A DNA stretch of 64,000 bases from Effrenium voratum (GCA_963377175.1 CAUJNA010000487.1:1-64000), one strand, 5' to 3'; positions 38,115 to 48,713 are shown, counted from the stretch's first letter. Numbers and translations: made by a program. The notes: generated by a model not told the origin, from the letters alone.

Positions 38115-38723
38115 ATGAACTTATTAGAGATGTTTAGCGGAACAGGCAGTGTTGGACTTGTTGCAAAGTCGCTCGGTTTCAATGTTATTTCATTGGATTT
38201 GAAAAATGCTGATATAAATACTGATATTTTGAAATGGGATTATAAACAATTTGATAGGAACCATTTTGATTTTATCTGGGCAAGTCCTCCATGCACTGAA
38301 TATAGTGTAGCAAAAACTAGGGGCATTAGGAATATGGAATATGCAAATAGTATTGTCTTAAAAACTATTGAGATTATCAAATATTTTAATCCTAAATATT
38401 TTGTAATCGAAAATCCACAAACTGGATTATTAAAAAATCAGGAGTTTATGGATGAGTTTGATTTTAAAGATGTAGATTATTGTAAATATGGAATGCCTTA
38501 CAGAAAGAGAACTAGGCTTTGGAATAACATTGCAACTTGGAAACCTAGAGATTTATGTAAAAAAGATTGTGGCAACATCAGGAATAATAAACATATTGAA
38601 ACTGCGCAGAGACTGCCAAATGGAAACAAGGAAAAATGGGGAGACAATCCAACAATACATAAACAGGAAGACCTATACAGAATACCCGAAAATCTTATCA
38701 GTGAAATTTTAATGAGTGTTTGA
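38115..38723 (+). CDS. DNA cytosine-5 methyltransferase
   Basis: 202 residues, short for the family. L-E-M-F-S-G-T-G-S-V-G (motif I, SAM binding, about 4-14), A-S-P-P-C-T-E-Y-S (motif IV, catalytic Cys60), V-I-E-N-P-Q-T-G (motif VI, Glu99) and Y-R-K-R-T-R-L-W (motif VIII, about 129-136). Y-R-I-P-E-N-L near the end may be motif X. A full target-recognition domain is lacking, as in other compact viral enzymes. Would methylate viral or host DNA, for protection or silencing control (inference). Its stop codon lies within the first unit of the tandem array that follows. Confidence 0.88.
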   Translation: MNLLEMFSGTGSVGLVAKSLGFNVISLDLKNADINTDILKWDYKQFDRNHFDFIWASPPCTEYSVAKTRGIRNMEYANSIVLKTIEIIKYFNPKYFVIENPQTGLLKNQEFMDEFDFKDVDYCKYGMPYRKRTRLWNNIATWKPRDLCKKDCGNIRNNKHIETAQRLPNGNKEKWGDNPTIHKQEDLYRIPENLISEILMSV

Positions 38724-39073
38724 CACATAGGGCAAGTGTGTTTGACACATAGGGCATGTGTGTTTGACACATATGGCATGTGTGTTTGACACATATGGCA
38801 TGTGTGTTTGACACATATGGCATGTGTGTTTGACACATAGGGGTATGTGTGTTTGACACATAGGGGTATGTGTGTTTGACACATAGGGGTATGTGTGTTT
38901 GACACATAGGGGTATGTGTGTTTGACACATAGGGGTATGTGTGTTTGACACATAGGGGTATGTGTGTTTGACACATAGGGGTATGTGTGTTTGACACATA
39001 GGGGTATGTGTGTTTGACACATAGGGCATGTGTGTTTGACACATAGGACATGTGTGTTTGACACGTAGGGCAT
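38715..39073. repeat. 16-copy 22/23-bp tandem array next to the right terminal repeat
   Basis: Units read GTGTGTTTGACACATAGGG(C/G)..AT. By eye: five units ending GGCA (three with ATATGGCAT), eight 23-bp units ending GGGGTAT, then three again of the 22-bp type with point changes. Each contains TGTGT-TTG-ACACA, a small hairpin. No spacers, so it is not a CRISPR array. Absent from the left end, giving the genome polarity. Confidence 0.9.
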
Positions 39074-39088
39074 GTAGTTATGCTTGTT

Positions 39089-39549
39089 TCATACTATAAT
39101 AATAACATGTAAAATTCTATATGTTATAATTATACTGTACTTATAGTTTGTAAAGATTGAAATATTTTATTTTTTCTTGATTTGGCTGACTCTTTCAAAG
39201 TGCGTTGTTTGAACTTGGTATGCTCTTTTGATTTTTTCGTGCTTTGGCTGTTTGTATTTTATTTTGTTTGATACTCTTCTGATATTTTTTGATGGTATGT
39301 TGCTTTGTTTTTGATTTTGTGTGTTTTTGAGATTGGGTTCTTTGATGGTTTTTATTTTTGCTGTTTTGTTGGTATGCTTGTTTGAATTATTTAATGTTTT
39401 ATGCTTTGATTAAATTTTTTGTTGGGGGTTGTTCTGGTTTTTGAGTTGCTTGGTGGTTCTTATCTTGTTTTCTGTGAATTTTGCTGATTTTGTTGTATGC
39501 TGTTTGATTATTTGGGTTTGATGTTAGAAGTGCCATTTTATGTATTTTT
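39089..39549. repeat. PLV right terminal inverted repeat (461 bp)
   Basis: Inverted copy of 18036-18496, ending TACATAAAAT-type on the minus strand, followed by GGGGGAGGGGGAGGGG. In protein-primed replication such ends are the likely origins, where the polymerase initiates with a terminal protein. Confidence 0.95.
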
Positions 39550-39635
39550 GGGGGAGGGGGAGGGGTTGACCATTTCGAGAGGGAAAACCCACCCCAAGAT
39601 TCACCAAACAGCCCTCAAAACCTCGTTCTTCCCAC

Positions 39636-39727
39636 GTGTCGCCTCTGCGCGCTTCTGACAGCTCCTGCAAGGCCCGGGACAGGTAGTCCAGCTGCTGATG
39701 GCACTGGCCGTCCGACAGCTTCAGGGC
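39636..39727 (-). CDS. Coiled-coil gene, exon 26 (module H, unsplit; borders the provirus intron)
   Basis: Up to 92 nt: acceptor CGCAAG|GCC, A-L-K-L-S-D-G-Q-C-H-Q-Q-L-D-Y-L-S-R-A-L then Q-E-L-S-E-A. Aligns with H at 5265-5344. At the usual donor position the bases are CA, so the exon ends either at a GC three bases earlier (39651) or at a GT 12 bases later (39636). Both keep frame with the A exon at 16448. The provirus right end lies about 85 bp into the intron. Confidence 0.6.
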
Positions 39728-41083
39728 CTTGCGCGGAACTCAAAGAGGGGCCAACGGGGAATCATTCGCTGAGCTCGTTTGCATTTGCCCAGAACTGCTC
39801 AAAATAAAGCATGCGTCATCCAAAGCGAGGCCACTCTTCTGCCACCTGTTTCTGAATCAGGGAAGCTTACCCTTCCACTAACGTTAAGCCCGCCAAAGGT
39901 TCCCTCCGAGGAACTTTGTCTTCCAGCACCCAGTCCATGGTTGTGCCCTACCCAAAGAGCACATAGCCCAACTCAGGGATTCCCTTTTGAAAAGTGCTCC
40001 AAGTTATTGAATCGGACAGTTCCCAAGTAAGGCTGGAACATCCGCCCATCTGCAACGCAATCTGGCTTTTCCTGCATGTGGTTTTCAGATATCAGACCCT
40101 TTCAGCATGTTCACTGAGCGAGAAGGTCAGAAGTAGACTCCTGCCTCCATCTTGGTGGTCGTCTCGAGGGCTTGCTGCTCCAGCAGATCCTCACATGGCA
40201 TGAGAAGAAACCAAATATATAAAAAAAAAAAAGCCCCCAGAAGAGGATTTTAGAACCTTCTTAGAAGGGGTTCTTGGCAGGGTTCTTGCGGGTACGGCCC
40301 CCCTAGTGTCTCTCATTAGTCTTACGGCTGCCCACTTCAGTCGACATGATTCAGTCGACATGACACCAGCCATTTGGAGAAGTTGTTCTATTTGGTTTGA
40401 GAGTTCGGCCATGACTCGATTTCTGCAGGTCTGGTTCGTTCTTGAGGAAGCAGAAGGCAAGGCTTTCTCCACAGCTCCACCCCTCTACCGCTCCAACCGC
40501 TCTCTAAGAGGACAACACTGGTCTCAGGGAACCCTTTGATTTTGAGTCACGAATCACGAATACGTTCTCAACGGCAAGTTGCGATGGCGGCTGTGTCACT
40601 GGGAGGAGATCGTGACTTTCCAAAAGCAGCTAAAAAGTCCAGGGTCGAACCCAACGGCGTGGAAACCCTCCCAAACCCTCCACGTGTGAACAGGCACTCC
40701 GATCGAATCAAGCAAACCCTTCCCCTAGCCACCCAAACCCTCCCCTCTGAGTACCCAAAACCCTCCAGCCAAATTCTCGTAAAGGCAGCAACAACCCTCC
40801 CACCACATCCCGCTACGTGCGGTGGAATCCAGAAATACTGCAAGTGAACCGACCACAAACATTCATAAAGATTGCCTGATGTTCCTTGCTCCCGAAACCC
40901 GCCCAAAAACCCCCAACAACTGCTCCAAACACCCCACAAAACTGCCCAAAAATCACCACCAGCCCTTGAGCTCTCGTCTATGTCTATGTCTTCCGGGCCT
41001 CTGGGGGCCTTTTTTTTTTCGGTTGCCCCCCTCCAAAAAAAGAAATACCTGTATATATATATATATATATGTGTGTGTATGTG

Positions 41084-41114
<31 letters not shown>

Positions 41115-41165
41115 ATGTATATAAATATATATATATATACAAAAAAGACACGGTGGCGCCCGCGC
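39728..41165. other. Introns around exon 25, including TA/TG microsatellite
   Basis: Holds a TA/TG microsatellite at about 41054-41142. Otherwise only exon 25 (40145-40189) is recognised. Confidence 0.45.
40145..40189 (-). CDS. Coiled-coil gene, exon 25 (module C, copy 2)
   Basis: 45 nt: acceptor ATGTGAG|GAT, D-L-L-E-Q-Q-A-L-E-T-T-T-K-M-E, donor GAG|GCAGGA (GC). I looked for it because the A-B-C-H order predicted a C exon here; length and phase match. Confidence 0.6.
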
Positions 41166-41257
41166 CTTCAGCTCGGCTGTGCGGGTCTCCAGCAGTTCCC
41201 GGCCCTGCTGCGCCTGCTCCGCCAGCTCCCGCGTCAGCAACTTGGCCTCGCCCAGGC
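41166..41257 (-). CDS. Coiled-coil gene, exon 24 (module B, copy 2)
   Basis: 92 nt: acceptor CGCCAG|GC, L-G-E-A-K-L-L-T-R-E-L-A-E-Q-A-Q, ending L-E-T-R-T-A-E-L-K, donor AAG|GCGCGG (GC). One codon shorter than copies 1 and 4. A TA/TG microsatellite begins about 20 bp into the following intron. Confidence 0.65.
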
Positions 41258-44229
41258 CTGGCGTCAAGGCGCCGAGCAACCGGGGCGCGTCAGCCCGCCC
41301 CCCATGATGTTTGAAGAAGTGATGATTCACATAGGGGTGCAATTAGTTAAGTCTCTGTAGAACATCTAAAAGTAGAATTCACCCAAAAGCTGGTGCTGAA
41401 CTGAAGCCCCTGGCATGGAAGAACAGGACAGCAGCAAGCCTTGATTGAATGGTGACCAAAATGTTTCAGTCACAATCCAAACCCGGTACTAAAACGGTCT
41501 GCCGGGTTCTGTACTGAAAGAAGACCTGGCCACAAGTGGATTTTCAATGAAAACCCGGTACTAAGATGGTAATCCCAGAACTTGGTTGGAGCAAAAATTG
41601 TTTTTTAGCAGTTAAGTGGGGATTTCCCACTAAACCACGATAATCAAAAATGTAAAATGTTGCCCAACAACAACTGTGAGAACCATGTAAGGAACTAAGA
41701 AGGCGGAGGCACCCAATCATTTTGCGGTGGGATCGTCCCTAACCTGCATCTACCCCGGTTTCTCTTTGCACGTGGCCCACATGTGCAAACCAACCGAAGG
41801 CGAAGGCGCGGCGCGGCTTCGCGCTCCTCTTCGGGCCAGAAAACGGCTTGGTCCGGTTCTTTCAGCTGGGAGAGGTCATCATTTTGTGCTTGCGTTTTAT
41901 GTTGGAAGCCCGAAGTTGAAGATTCAGTGAATCAAAGGCTCCAGGGTTTAACTGGGTGTGCCTCTCGAAAGCTCTGAAGGTCTTGAAAGAGCTAGTCTTC
42001 AAAGGCTAAATGGTGGCAATCCGCCGACCAGTCCTGCTATCAGCATATACTCACACTCAGGGCTGGAGAATTGGGGGCTGGAGATTTGTTCGGTCCTGGC
42101 GACATTTTGCACCTCACCACTTTCGAACGCTAGCCCTCCCGGACCCCTAGCCCTCCAGCGCCCTGATTTTCCAATATTAGACCAGGCCGCCCCTCCCCGA
42201 CACCCCAGCCCCGAACCAAGCCTGCTTTGAGCCCAAGAGCAGAGCGCTAGGGGGTCGGCGGCAGTCAGGCGTCAGCCTGGTAAATCCGGCTGCACCTCCT
42301 GGGGCAGCATGTCGCCGCTAGGCAATTTGCCTGCCAGCTTCAGCCACAGGGGCTGCACCCGTGTGCCGCCGACCCTCATCACTTGACGGCATTTGCGGCG
42401 TTTTGCAGAGCGAGGACCCAGCATCCCCGGCATGCCGGGCAGCGCTTGGCACCAAAATGCGCGAAAATGAGCCTTGCTTATATCCCTTCGGTACCTACTG
42501 CTCGTTCTGGGCCTCTGGCGCGCGCGCCGGCTGGGGCTGGCATTCCCGGCATCATCTGGGGTTGGAGTGGGCAACATGCATAACCTAACCAGCCATATCA
42601 TGCGTTTCTCATACAAAAAACATGACATGACATGGCATAACTTCAAAGAGGCGTCGCCGGCTCGAGGCCGCAGGCCCAGAAAATTGGCTCTGAGTTAGGC
42701 ACATATGTCGGTTGGAAACAGGGGGACAGCTTTCAAGTGCCTGCGTCCCACCGGTGCCTCCGCCAGTCGATCAAATCTCGCGCGCACGAGGACATGAGGT
42801 ACATCTGGCCTTTTCAGCCCAGACCAAGAGAGACAACCCTCTGAAGAACTGAAGGCATCGCTGGGCGCTCGGAAAAATCGAACGAGTCGCCACCGGCCTT
42901 CAGATGACTGCACAGCCACAGCGCTGATGCGCTCCACCCGCGCATCCACACGTCGCAGCGCTTCCTCCAGCTGCCTCACTGGACAAAGCTTCGGGCTGGA
43001 GGTTCGGGGTGCCTTCCTCATTCATCCAGGTGTCTTCCTGTGTTCCCTCACGGCGAGTGTTGATCCGCATGAGTTGCTTCAAGCTGCATCGGCCATGATG
43101 TTTAAATCCCACCTCTGGGAAGTATCCCAAGAGCATCCAATTTGCCGGAGCTTGTCATAGGGGCGTGGGCCCTCTGGCCGGTTGGCTCAGAATTCCAAAT
43201 CATTGTTGTTTGTGTCCAATTGGTGGAAGAGCAGAGGGGTAGAGGGGTCGACCAAAAAGGGCCCCAGAGCGATAATTCGCGACTCATGCGGATGAAGCGA
43301 CGGTGGGCATCTTCCATTAAAACCACGGGGCACTGAAGGCGTCAACGCCCAGTCTTTGGTTCCATTTACCAGGGTGCCATTTTGGTACATCTTTTGAGCC
43401 ACACCGCTGTGGGTCAAAAACGTTTTGGGATCCCATTTTGGTTGGCAGGTGAATTCACCACCCATTTTGGAACCTGTAGTGGTTGGATTGGGTCCCGTTC
43501 ACTGGAGGCTAACCGATTTGGCGACCAGTGAGGTCTTGAAGCTAAGCTGGGCCTGTCGATGGACCGGCAGCCTTCCACTTCAGCGGCGATGCCTGCCGGA
43601 GCCGGAATCATGCACACATGCCATGCGCGACAAATGGTGGTTTCACTTCATGTTGATGGAAAAAGCCCTGGTTCAAATGGTTGCAAAATGTCTCTTGGTC
43701 TTTTGCAGCACCATCAGAAATTTGATCCATCGGCAAAACACAGAAACTCAGCCCAGCGGACTTGAGGGCAAAGGAAAAACACATATGTCTTTCACCCTAC
43801 GTGCTGCTTCGGCTCAACGTCCTTTGGCAGCAACGAGTGCCCATTTGGCTTCAACTGGCGTTAAAACCCACGCACCACGAATCCAAACCACGAAACCTTG
43901 CAGCCAAGCCGGTGTCCCGAAGCTACCAAGCCCCAAACCTGCGAGCTACCTGATGTGTGGGTTGGCTTCCAAAAAACATCTTCTCAACAAGATGAAGAAA
44001 AAAGGGGCGCACCACCGGGCAACTGGCGCTTGGCAAACACCCCCCTAAAGTAGGGGTTTCATGTGTACTCTTGCTTGAAGAATTGCCACAAGAGATCAGA
44101 AACAAGGAAAAAAGAAGAAGAAGAAAAAGAAAGAAAAAAAACGCAAGCAACCGGAAATCGACATCTTGGGAACCCCCCAACACGCCGCCGCTTTCGACCC
44201 TCTCCCCCGTTCGCTCGCGCGCGCCTTGC
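41258..44229. other. Introns around exon 23
   Basis: Intronic by model. Repeat-like 'CCCGGTACTAA' pairs occur at about 41480-41575, and 'CCATTTTGG...GAGCCACA' segments at about 43370-43410 echo one at 4446-4470. No gene beyond exon 23. Confidence 0.4.
42898..42974 (-). CDS. Coiled-coil gene, exon 23 (module A, copy 2)
   Basis: 77 nt: acceptor CAGTGAG|G, Q-L-E-E-A-L-R-R-V-D-A-R-V-E-R, donor TGAAG|GCCGGT (GC). Matches the other A copies in length and phase. Confidence 0.65.
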
Positions 44230-44267
44230 CGTGCCTCCATCAGCCCCTCGCAGCTCCTCGTGAGCAC
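44230..44267 (-). CDS. Coiled-coil gene, exon 22 (H, last part)
   Basis: 38 nt: acceptor CCTTGGCAG|GTG, V-L-T-R-S-C-E-G-L-M-E-A plus CG, donor CG|GCAAGG (GC). The CG completes arginine with the G of the next A exon. Confidence 0.5.
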
Positions 44268-44509
44268 CTGCCAAGGGGAATTCGAGCCAAGTGGGTGTGT
44301 CTTTTTTGGGTGGGGGGCATGGATCAAGTTAGGCGGTGCTTCCAACTTGGAAAGCTTTGGGAATTCGCGTCGAGCGGTTGTGTCCTTTTTGGGCGGACCC
44401 CCCAAGATGGTGGTGTTCCCTTTGGTGTCCCTTGAAAACCTACCAAAAGGGGCACCCTCAAAAGAAGACAGACCCAAGTTGCGCTCGAAAAATGCACTCA
44501 AAGCATGGT

Positions 44510-44628
44510 CTAGGTGCTCCAGTAGAGAGGCTAGAATAAGGGTACCAACTTCTTTCTGTAGTCTATTTTAGTAGGGGAGCCGAATCTCCCCCAAAAAAGA
44601 AACGGTAAAAGGGTACCGGGGGATCTAG
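44510..44628. mobile_element. M1-type MITE-like element, complete copy
   Basis: About 119 bp with near-inverted ends CTAGGT.CTCCAGTAG and its complement in ACCGGGGGATCTAG; the centre contains CTGTAGTCTATTTTAGTAGG. This is the uninterrupted form of the element that hosts the LINE. Lies 25 bp downstream (minus strand) of exon 21. Confidence 0.6.
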
Positions 44629-44652
44629 TGGTGGCTCACGCATGCCCAATGC

Positions 44653-44694
44653 CTCCACCTGCTTCTGGCGCTCACAGTCCGCGGCCCGCAGCGC
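44653..44694 (-). CDS. Coiled-coil gene, exon 21 (H, first part)
   Basis: 42 nt: acceptor GAAGAG|GCG, A-L-R-A-A-D-C-E-R-Q-K-Q-V-E, donor GAG|GCATTG (GC). With the next exon it gives 26 residues plus arginine, exactly the H length. A downstream GTGAGC at 44639 is an alternative donor. A MITE-like copy lies immediately downstream. Confidence 0.5.
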
Positions 44695-46104
44695 CTCTTC
44701 GAACGCGTTTCCCGAGCGATCGAAACATCCGGGAGACGCGCCGAAAACTTGAGGCTTTGGGGTGGAAATCAGGAATCCGTGAGAAAACCTTCCTGGGTGA
44801 GCCCATGTTTGGCAAACGCAGAAAGGGGCCAAATGGGCGACAAAGGTGGGGGCAACACGAACATGACACGGAAAATATATGTCATTTAAAGAAAAACACG
44901 GGTGACGATCCAACCCATGATCCACATCAAGCCATGAGAAGCCCTATGTTTCCAGGGCACGCCAGCCGCTTCGCTGTGATCTTTTTCGCTGTGAAACGGG
45001 CTCTTGACATGGAAAGTGGTGGATGGCATGGTCCGCAAAAAGGCTACGTGCCGCCTTTTGCAGCGCCGAAAAGGGGCCCCAAGTTCTCACAACTCCCAAT
45101 CTGCCGGTGAAGTGATGGTGCCACCCTCATCCTCTCAAGAAGAATGGCACGGCTGCCCTCAAACGGTCTGGGGTGTGCCAAATGGTTACCCTCCCACCAA
45201 CTAACATGGAAGTGCAAAAAGGCCCTTTCCAGGAAAAGTAGTCTTTCTACAGGGGTCTGTGCACTTCCATGTTAGCTGGTGGGAGGGTAGTGACTCCAGT
45301 CATAGCTGCTGGGAGGGTAGTAACTCCAGTCACACTTTACCAGCTCACCACTCGCTCCTGGTCCATCCAGGTACCATGCACAGCAGCACGAAATGGTAAG
45401 GTGACATGCCAGTTCCCGCAGCACGGAATTCTCTATATCTGCCCTCAAAACATCACCTCGCCAAGGGAAGCTCAATCTACATTGGCAACCAAAAGAAAAT
45501 GCGAAAACAGCAACAACAAAAAACTCGTCTGTTGAGAGGAGATAGGGAGGTCCCTTGGCCCAGCTTGCCCTTCAAAACAAGGGGGGCCCTCAATACTCGC
45601 ATGTCCCTTGCGAGCTAAACATTGAGAACCCGGTTCTCGGCTGGCAGTGTCAGGTCTCTCGGTGTTCCCAGAGCTCCCTTCAGCAGGGCAAGAGGGGCCC
45701 CTCTGGGTATAGTTCCTTCCGGATCAGCGAAGAACCCTATCAACCCGTGTCCCCCCCCCCCCGAAGCCTCCGGATCTTTCGAGCCCCAAGCGTGGGACAA
45801 TTCGACCGTGATACCATGGTGCATATTTTAAGGGCCAACCTCAAAGTCACACCTCGCCCATCATATCGCAGATACCCTTGAGAATTGCAACCACGCAACT
45901 ACCCAAATATGATACAAACAAAAATCGGGGGGGGGGGGGGGGTAGATTTGGGCAAACTGGGGCAGAGGGTGTTCTTTCCTTTGATTATTCTCTTTAAACT
46001 AAAAAAGGAGAAAACAAAAAATGTGTTTTAACAAAAAGGAAGTCTAAAAAAAAGAGGAGGAAAAAAAACCAGCTCACGCCGGTTCTTTTCCCGCCGCTTC
46101 GCAC
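44695..46104. other. Intron with a palindromic element (45186-45290) and a G16 run
   Basis: An inverted repeat pairs CCCACCAACTAACATGGAAG (from 45190) with CTTCCATGTTAGCTGGTGGG (ending about 45292), followed by short direct repeats GGGAGGGTAGT.ACTCCAGTC. A G16 run lies at 45927-45942. No coding sequence seen. Confidence 0.55.
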
Positions 46105-46149
46105 CTCCAGCTTGGACGAGGACTCGCGGGCGCACCGCTCCACCAGCTC
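46105..46149 (-). CDS. Coiled-coil gene, exon 20 (module C, copy 1)
   Basis: 45 nt: acceptor CCCTAG|GAG, E-L-V-E-R-C-A-R-E-S-S-S-K-L-E, donor GAG|GTGCGA (GT). Same length and ends (E-L-V-E ... K-L-E) as the C exon at 1086-1130. Confidence 0.6.
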
Positions 46150-46529
46150 CTAGGGCTGAGATCCCCTTTCGACCAAAATCGATCGGGGCCAACTTTTGGG
46201 TCATGACTCACTTGACAGATGAAGGAGTCCATCTTTTGGGTCATGACTCCTTTTTGGGTCCATCTTTTGGGTCATCTCACACAAAATGGATCAGTTTGAC
46301 ATGATGTCAACGGTAAACCGACGGGCTTCCTTCAGCTCTGTCCTGCCCTTCGACCTTCTTCCCGAACACCCAAGAAGAAAAAAAGCAGAACGATGAATCC
46401 GCCGAAAGAAATCCCCACGCGGCCATCCCCCCAAAAAAAACGCGGCAACGGGATCCCTCCCCCAAAGCCGGCGCCAAAAGCCGAATCCGATTCCCGACTC
46501 GCCTCCGACGGCCGAGAAAAACCGTCGTC

Positions 46530-46624
46530 CTTCGTCTCCGCGGTGCGGATCTCCAGGAGCTCGCGGAGCTGCAGCGCCGCCTTCTCCGCCAGCTCCCGCG
46601 CGAAGGCCTTGACCTCCGCCACGC
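46530..46624 (-). CDS. Coiled-coil gene, exon 19 (module B, copy 1)
   Basis: 95 nt: acceptor CAGCAG|GC, V-A-E-V-K-A-F-A-R-E-L-A-E-K-A-A, then L-R-E-L-L-E-I-R-T-A-E-T-K, donor AAG|GACGAC (GA). Homologous to B exons at 41166, 15538 and 1956. The GA donor is supported because the next exon continues exactly in phase 0. Confidence 0.65.
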
Positions 46625-48696
46625 CTGCTGGGGTCTGGTGGCGATCTGGTGGCGGTCTGGTGGCTGGGGGGGTGGCTGGGGGAGAGGGGTGCTCCAAAAA
46701 AACGCGGGGCGCAAGCCTTTTGCCTCGAAAAGTGGGAGAGAAACGTGCCTCAAAAAAGACTGGAAGCAGTGGTGCATCTCTTGCTTGCCCAATCCAAGGG
46801 CTCAAGGGCGCAAGGGCTCAAGGGGTTCTGCGCATCAGGGAATTCCTTGTGTGTGAAGCTCCTGTGGATATGGGCTCCTGTCCTGTTTTATCAGGCTTGT
46901 CGTTTTATCTCCTGAACGAACAAGCGGCTCCGTTGAAACCTGCGATGATCTGCAAGTCTTGCCATTCCAGAGCGAACCCGGGATCCCCAAGCAATGAGCC
47001 GACGTTTACACCTCGAGGCGAGCTTGCCATAAAGTAGCCACCACGATTCGCAGACCTGCCAGTCCAACCAGCTGCAAAACTCCAACCTATCCACAAAATA
47101 CAACAAACAACCCCCAAACCAAACCAGCTGTTTAAACAAAAAAAAAAAGAAACAAAGACTGGTCCCCCCCCAACAAGTCCCAGCTGCCCCCGGTCCTTGC
47201 CTCAACCCCGCCCCTTCGCCCAAACCCGGCGCTCGGCTTCCGAGCGGACCGCTCCGCGCCTTGGGAGGCGAGCGCCGCCTGCGCGGAGCTGGACTCCAGG
47301 CGCGCGTCCATGCGCCGCAGGGCGTCCTCCAGCTGCCTGGCGCCGAAGCCGAAGCCGCCCCGGCGGCCACCGGCGGCAACCGGCGGCGTCTTGACCCAAA
47401 CGGTATGACTTGGTCTTTGCAGCCCCCTTAAAAATGAAGAGAATCAAAGAAACCAAAAAGAAAAAAACACTTGGCGTGGCAAAACACTGTCCTTCGGTCC
47501 TTTTTGTTTGCAGATCCCTGAAAAATGAATGAAGTGAACCGAAGAAATTAAAAACATGCCAACAACAGCGCAGGGTTTACTCTCCCAGTTGCTCTAATTA
47601 CTCTTGGAAATGGACGATCGCTACCATCTGAATGCCTCTCCAATTTGATTGGAACAACGGCCAAAACAACCGAAAAGTCAAAGAAGCTTGAAGGAGAGCA
47701 AGGGCTTGAATTAAGAGGAGATACAGCAGGCCAAGTTCGGGCCACATGCTGGGTCGATAGGGAACGAATTGGAACTCCAAGCTAGGCAATCCAAGTGGCG
47801 GTGTCTTCCAGCAAGTCTTTCGCCTCTGGTTGCAAGCTTCAAATCTGCAGTGGAAGTAATTACCGGTCGATTCCTTGGACATGCCGGCTCCCTCTCTCAT
47901 GACGAGATTCTTTCCTTCGGAAGCATTTTCCGGGAACCCGGCGGGCTTTCTGGAGCCCAGTAGATGAATTAGCAGGCACGTTCTTGCCAAACCCCTCCCG
48001 CCAGGTTGGACGGGCCCATCGGGCTAGAGTGCACTCCACGACTTTCTGGTGCAATGGCCACTCGGGCTCGTGCAAGTGTTGCGCATGTCTTGCTGGAGAA
48101 ATCTGTATGCCTCAACCTCAATTTAGGAATCTTTCAGGGACCTCAAGCTGAACCCTCGTTGGGCGCGCTTGTGAGTGCAGACAAATGCAATCTCGCCCGG
48201 TCCTGTCGGCAGATCTGCAGCCATCAACTTCGGCAAACAATCCTGACGCACGCTCTCTCTTGCCACACAGCCGAATGGGCGGCTGCAGATCTGGAGACAC
48301 ACAAATTGGTTGCGTCTGGAACAGTGGCTCGAAGCCCGGGCCGATCTGAGACTCCACCAAAGCACCCTGCTACGACTCTGGCAAGTCGAATTTTAGCGGG
48401 GCTCCAAGAAAGGGGCACCCTGCACGTGCCTGAAGAAAAAGAAGAAGAAAAAAACGAAGAAGAAAAAACCCGCCACTCTGCAGCACATCTACTACTAGGT
48501 CCTTCAGTAGAGAGGTTAGAATAAGGGTGCCCTTTTTGTCTGTAGTCTATTTTAGTAGGGGAACCCTCCCCAAAAACAAGGGTAAAAGGGCACTACTGGG
48601 GGACCTAGACCAGAATCAAGGAATTCCAAAGGTAAGGGGCCTCGAATCAAAGTGCTGGACATGCCCCCAATCCAACGCGCTTGCATCCCGCCTTGC
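46625..48696. other. Introns around exon 18, with M1 copy at 48495-48607
   Basis: A complete M1-type element lies at 48495-48607 (CTAGGTCCTTCAGTAG ... GGGGGACCTAG). No other feature seen apart from exon 18. Confidence 0.5.
47260..47336 (-). CDS. Coiled-coil gene, exon 18 (module A, copy 1)
   Basis: 77 nt: acceptor GCGCCAG|G, Q-L-E-D-A-L-R-R-M-D-A-R-L-E-S-S-S, donor CCAAG|GCGCGG (GC). All four A copies (also 42898, 16372, 3142) share length, phase, acceptor position and GC donor position. Confidence 0.65.
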
Positions 48697-48713
48697 CGCG
48701 CTTCCGTCAGCTC
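48697..48713 (-). CDS. Coiled-coil gene, exon 17 (H, last part; 17-nt microexon)
   Basis: 17 nt: acceptor CTCGCAG|GAG, E-L-T-E-A plus CG, donor CG|GCAAGG (GC). It supplies the E-L-(S/T)-(E/D)-A-R end of module H; CG plus the G opening the next A exon makes arginine, as at the other H/A junctions. Confidence 0.5.

Larger units (their letters stand above)
18036..39549. mobile_element. Integrated Polinton-like virus (PLV / Maverick-type), near complete
   Basis: 21514 bp, strongly AT-rich and intronless in a GC-balanced host. Bounded by 461-bp inverted repeats beginning AAAAATACATAAAATGG. On the + strand G5 abuts each end (18031-18035 and 39550-39554), fitting a 5-bp target duplication in poly-G. 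The gene set pPolB, rve integrase, packaging ATPase, major and minor capsid proteins is the Polinton/PLV core. A 468-residue capsid protein and the lack of a recognisable adenain-type protease lean toward PLVs rather than classical Polintons. Nearly identical ends and mostly open genes suggest recent integration; only the penton gene looks broken. Confidence 0.92.

Noticed and set aside
38498..39073. Three minus-strand frames rich in C-V-K-H-T and V-S-N-T-H repeats
   Set aside because: They translate the 22/23-bp array and run antisense to the methyltransferase.
38715..39073. Possible CRISPR array
   Set aside because: The units are directly abutting with no spacers, and the setting is a eukaryotic virus.
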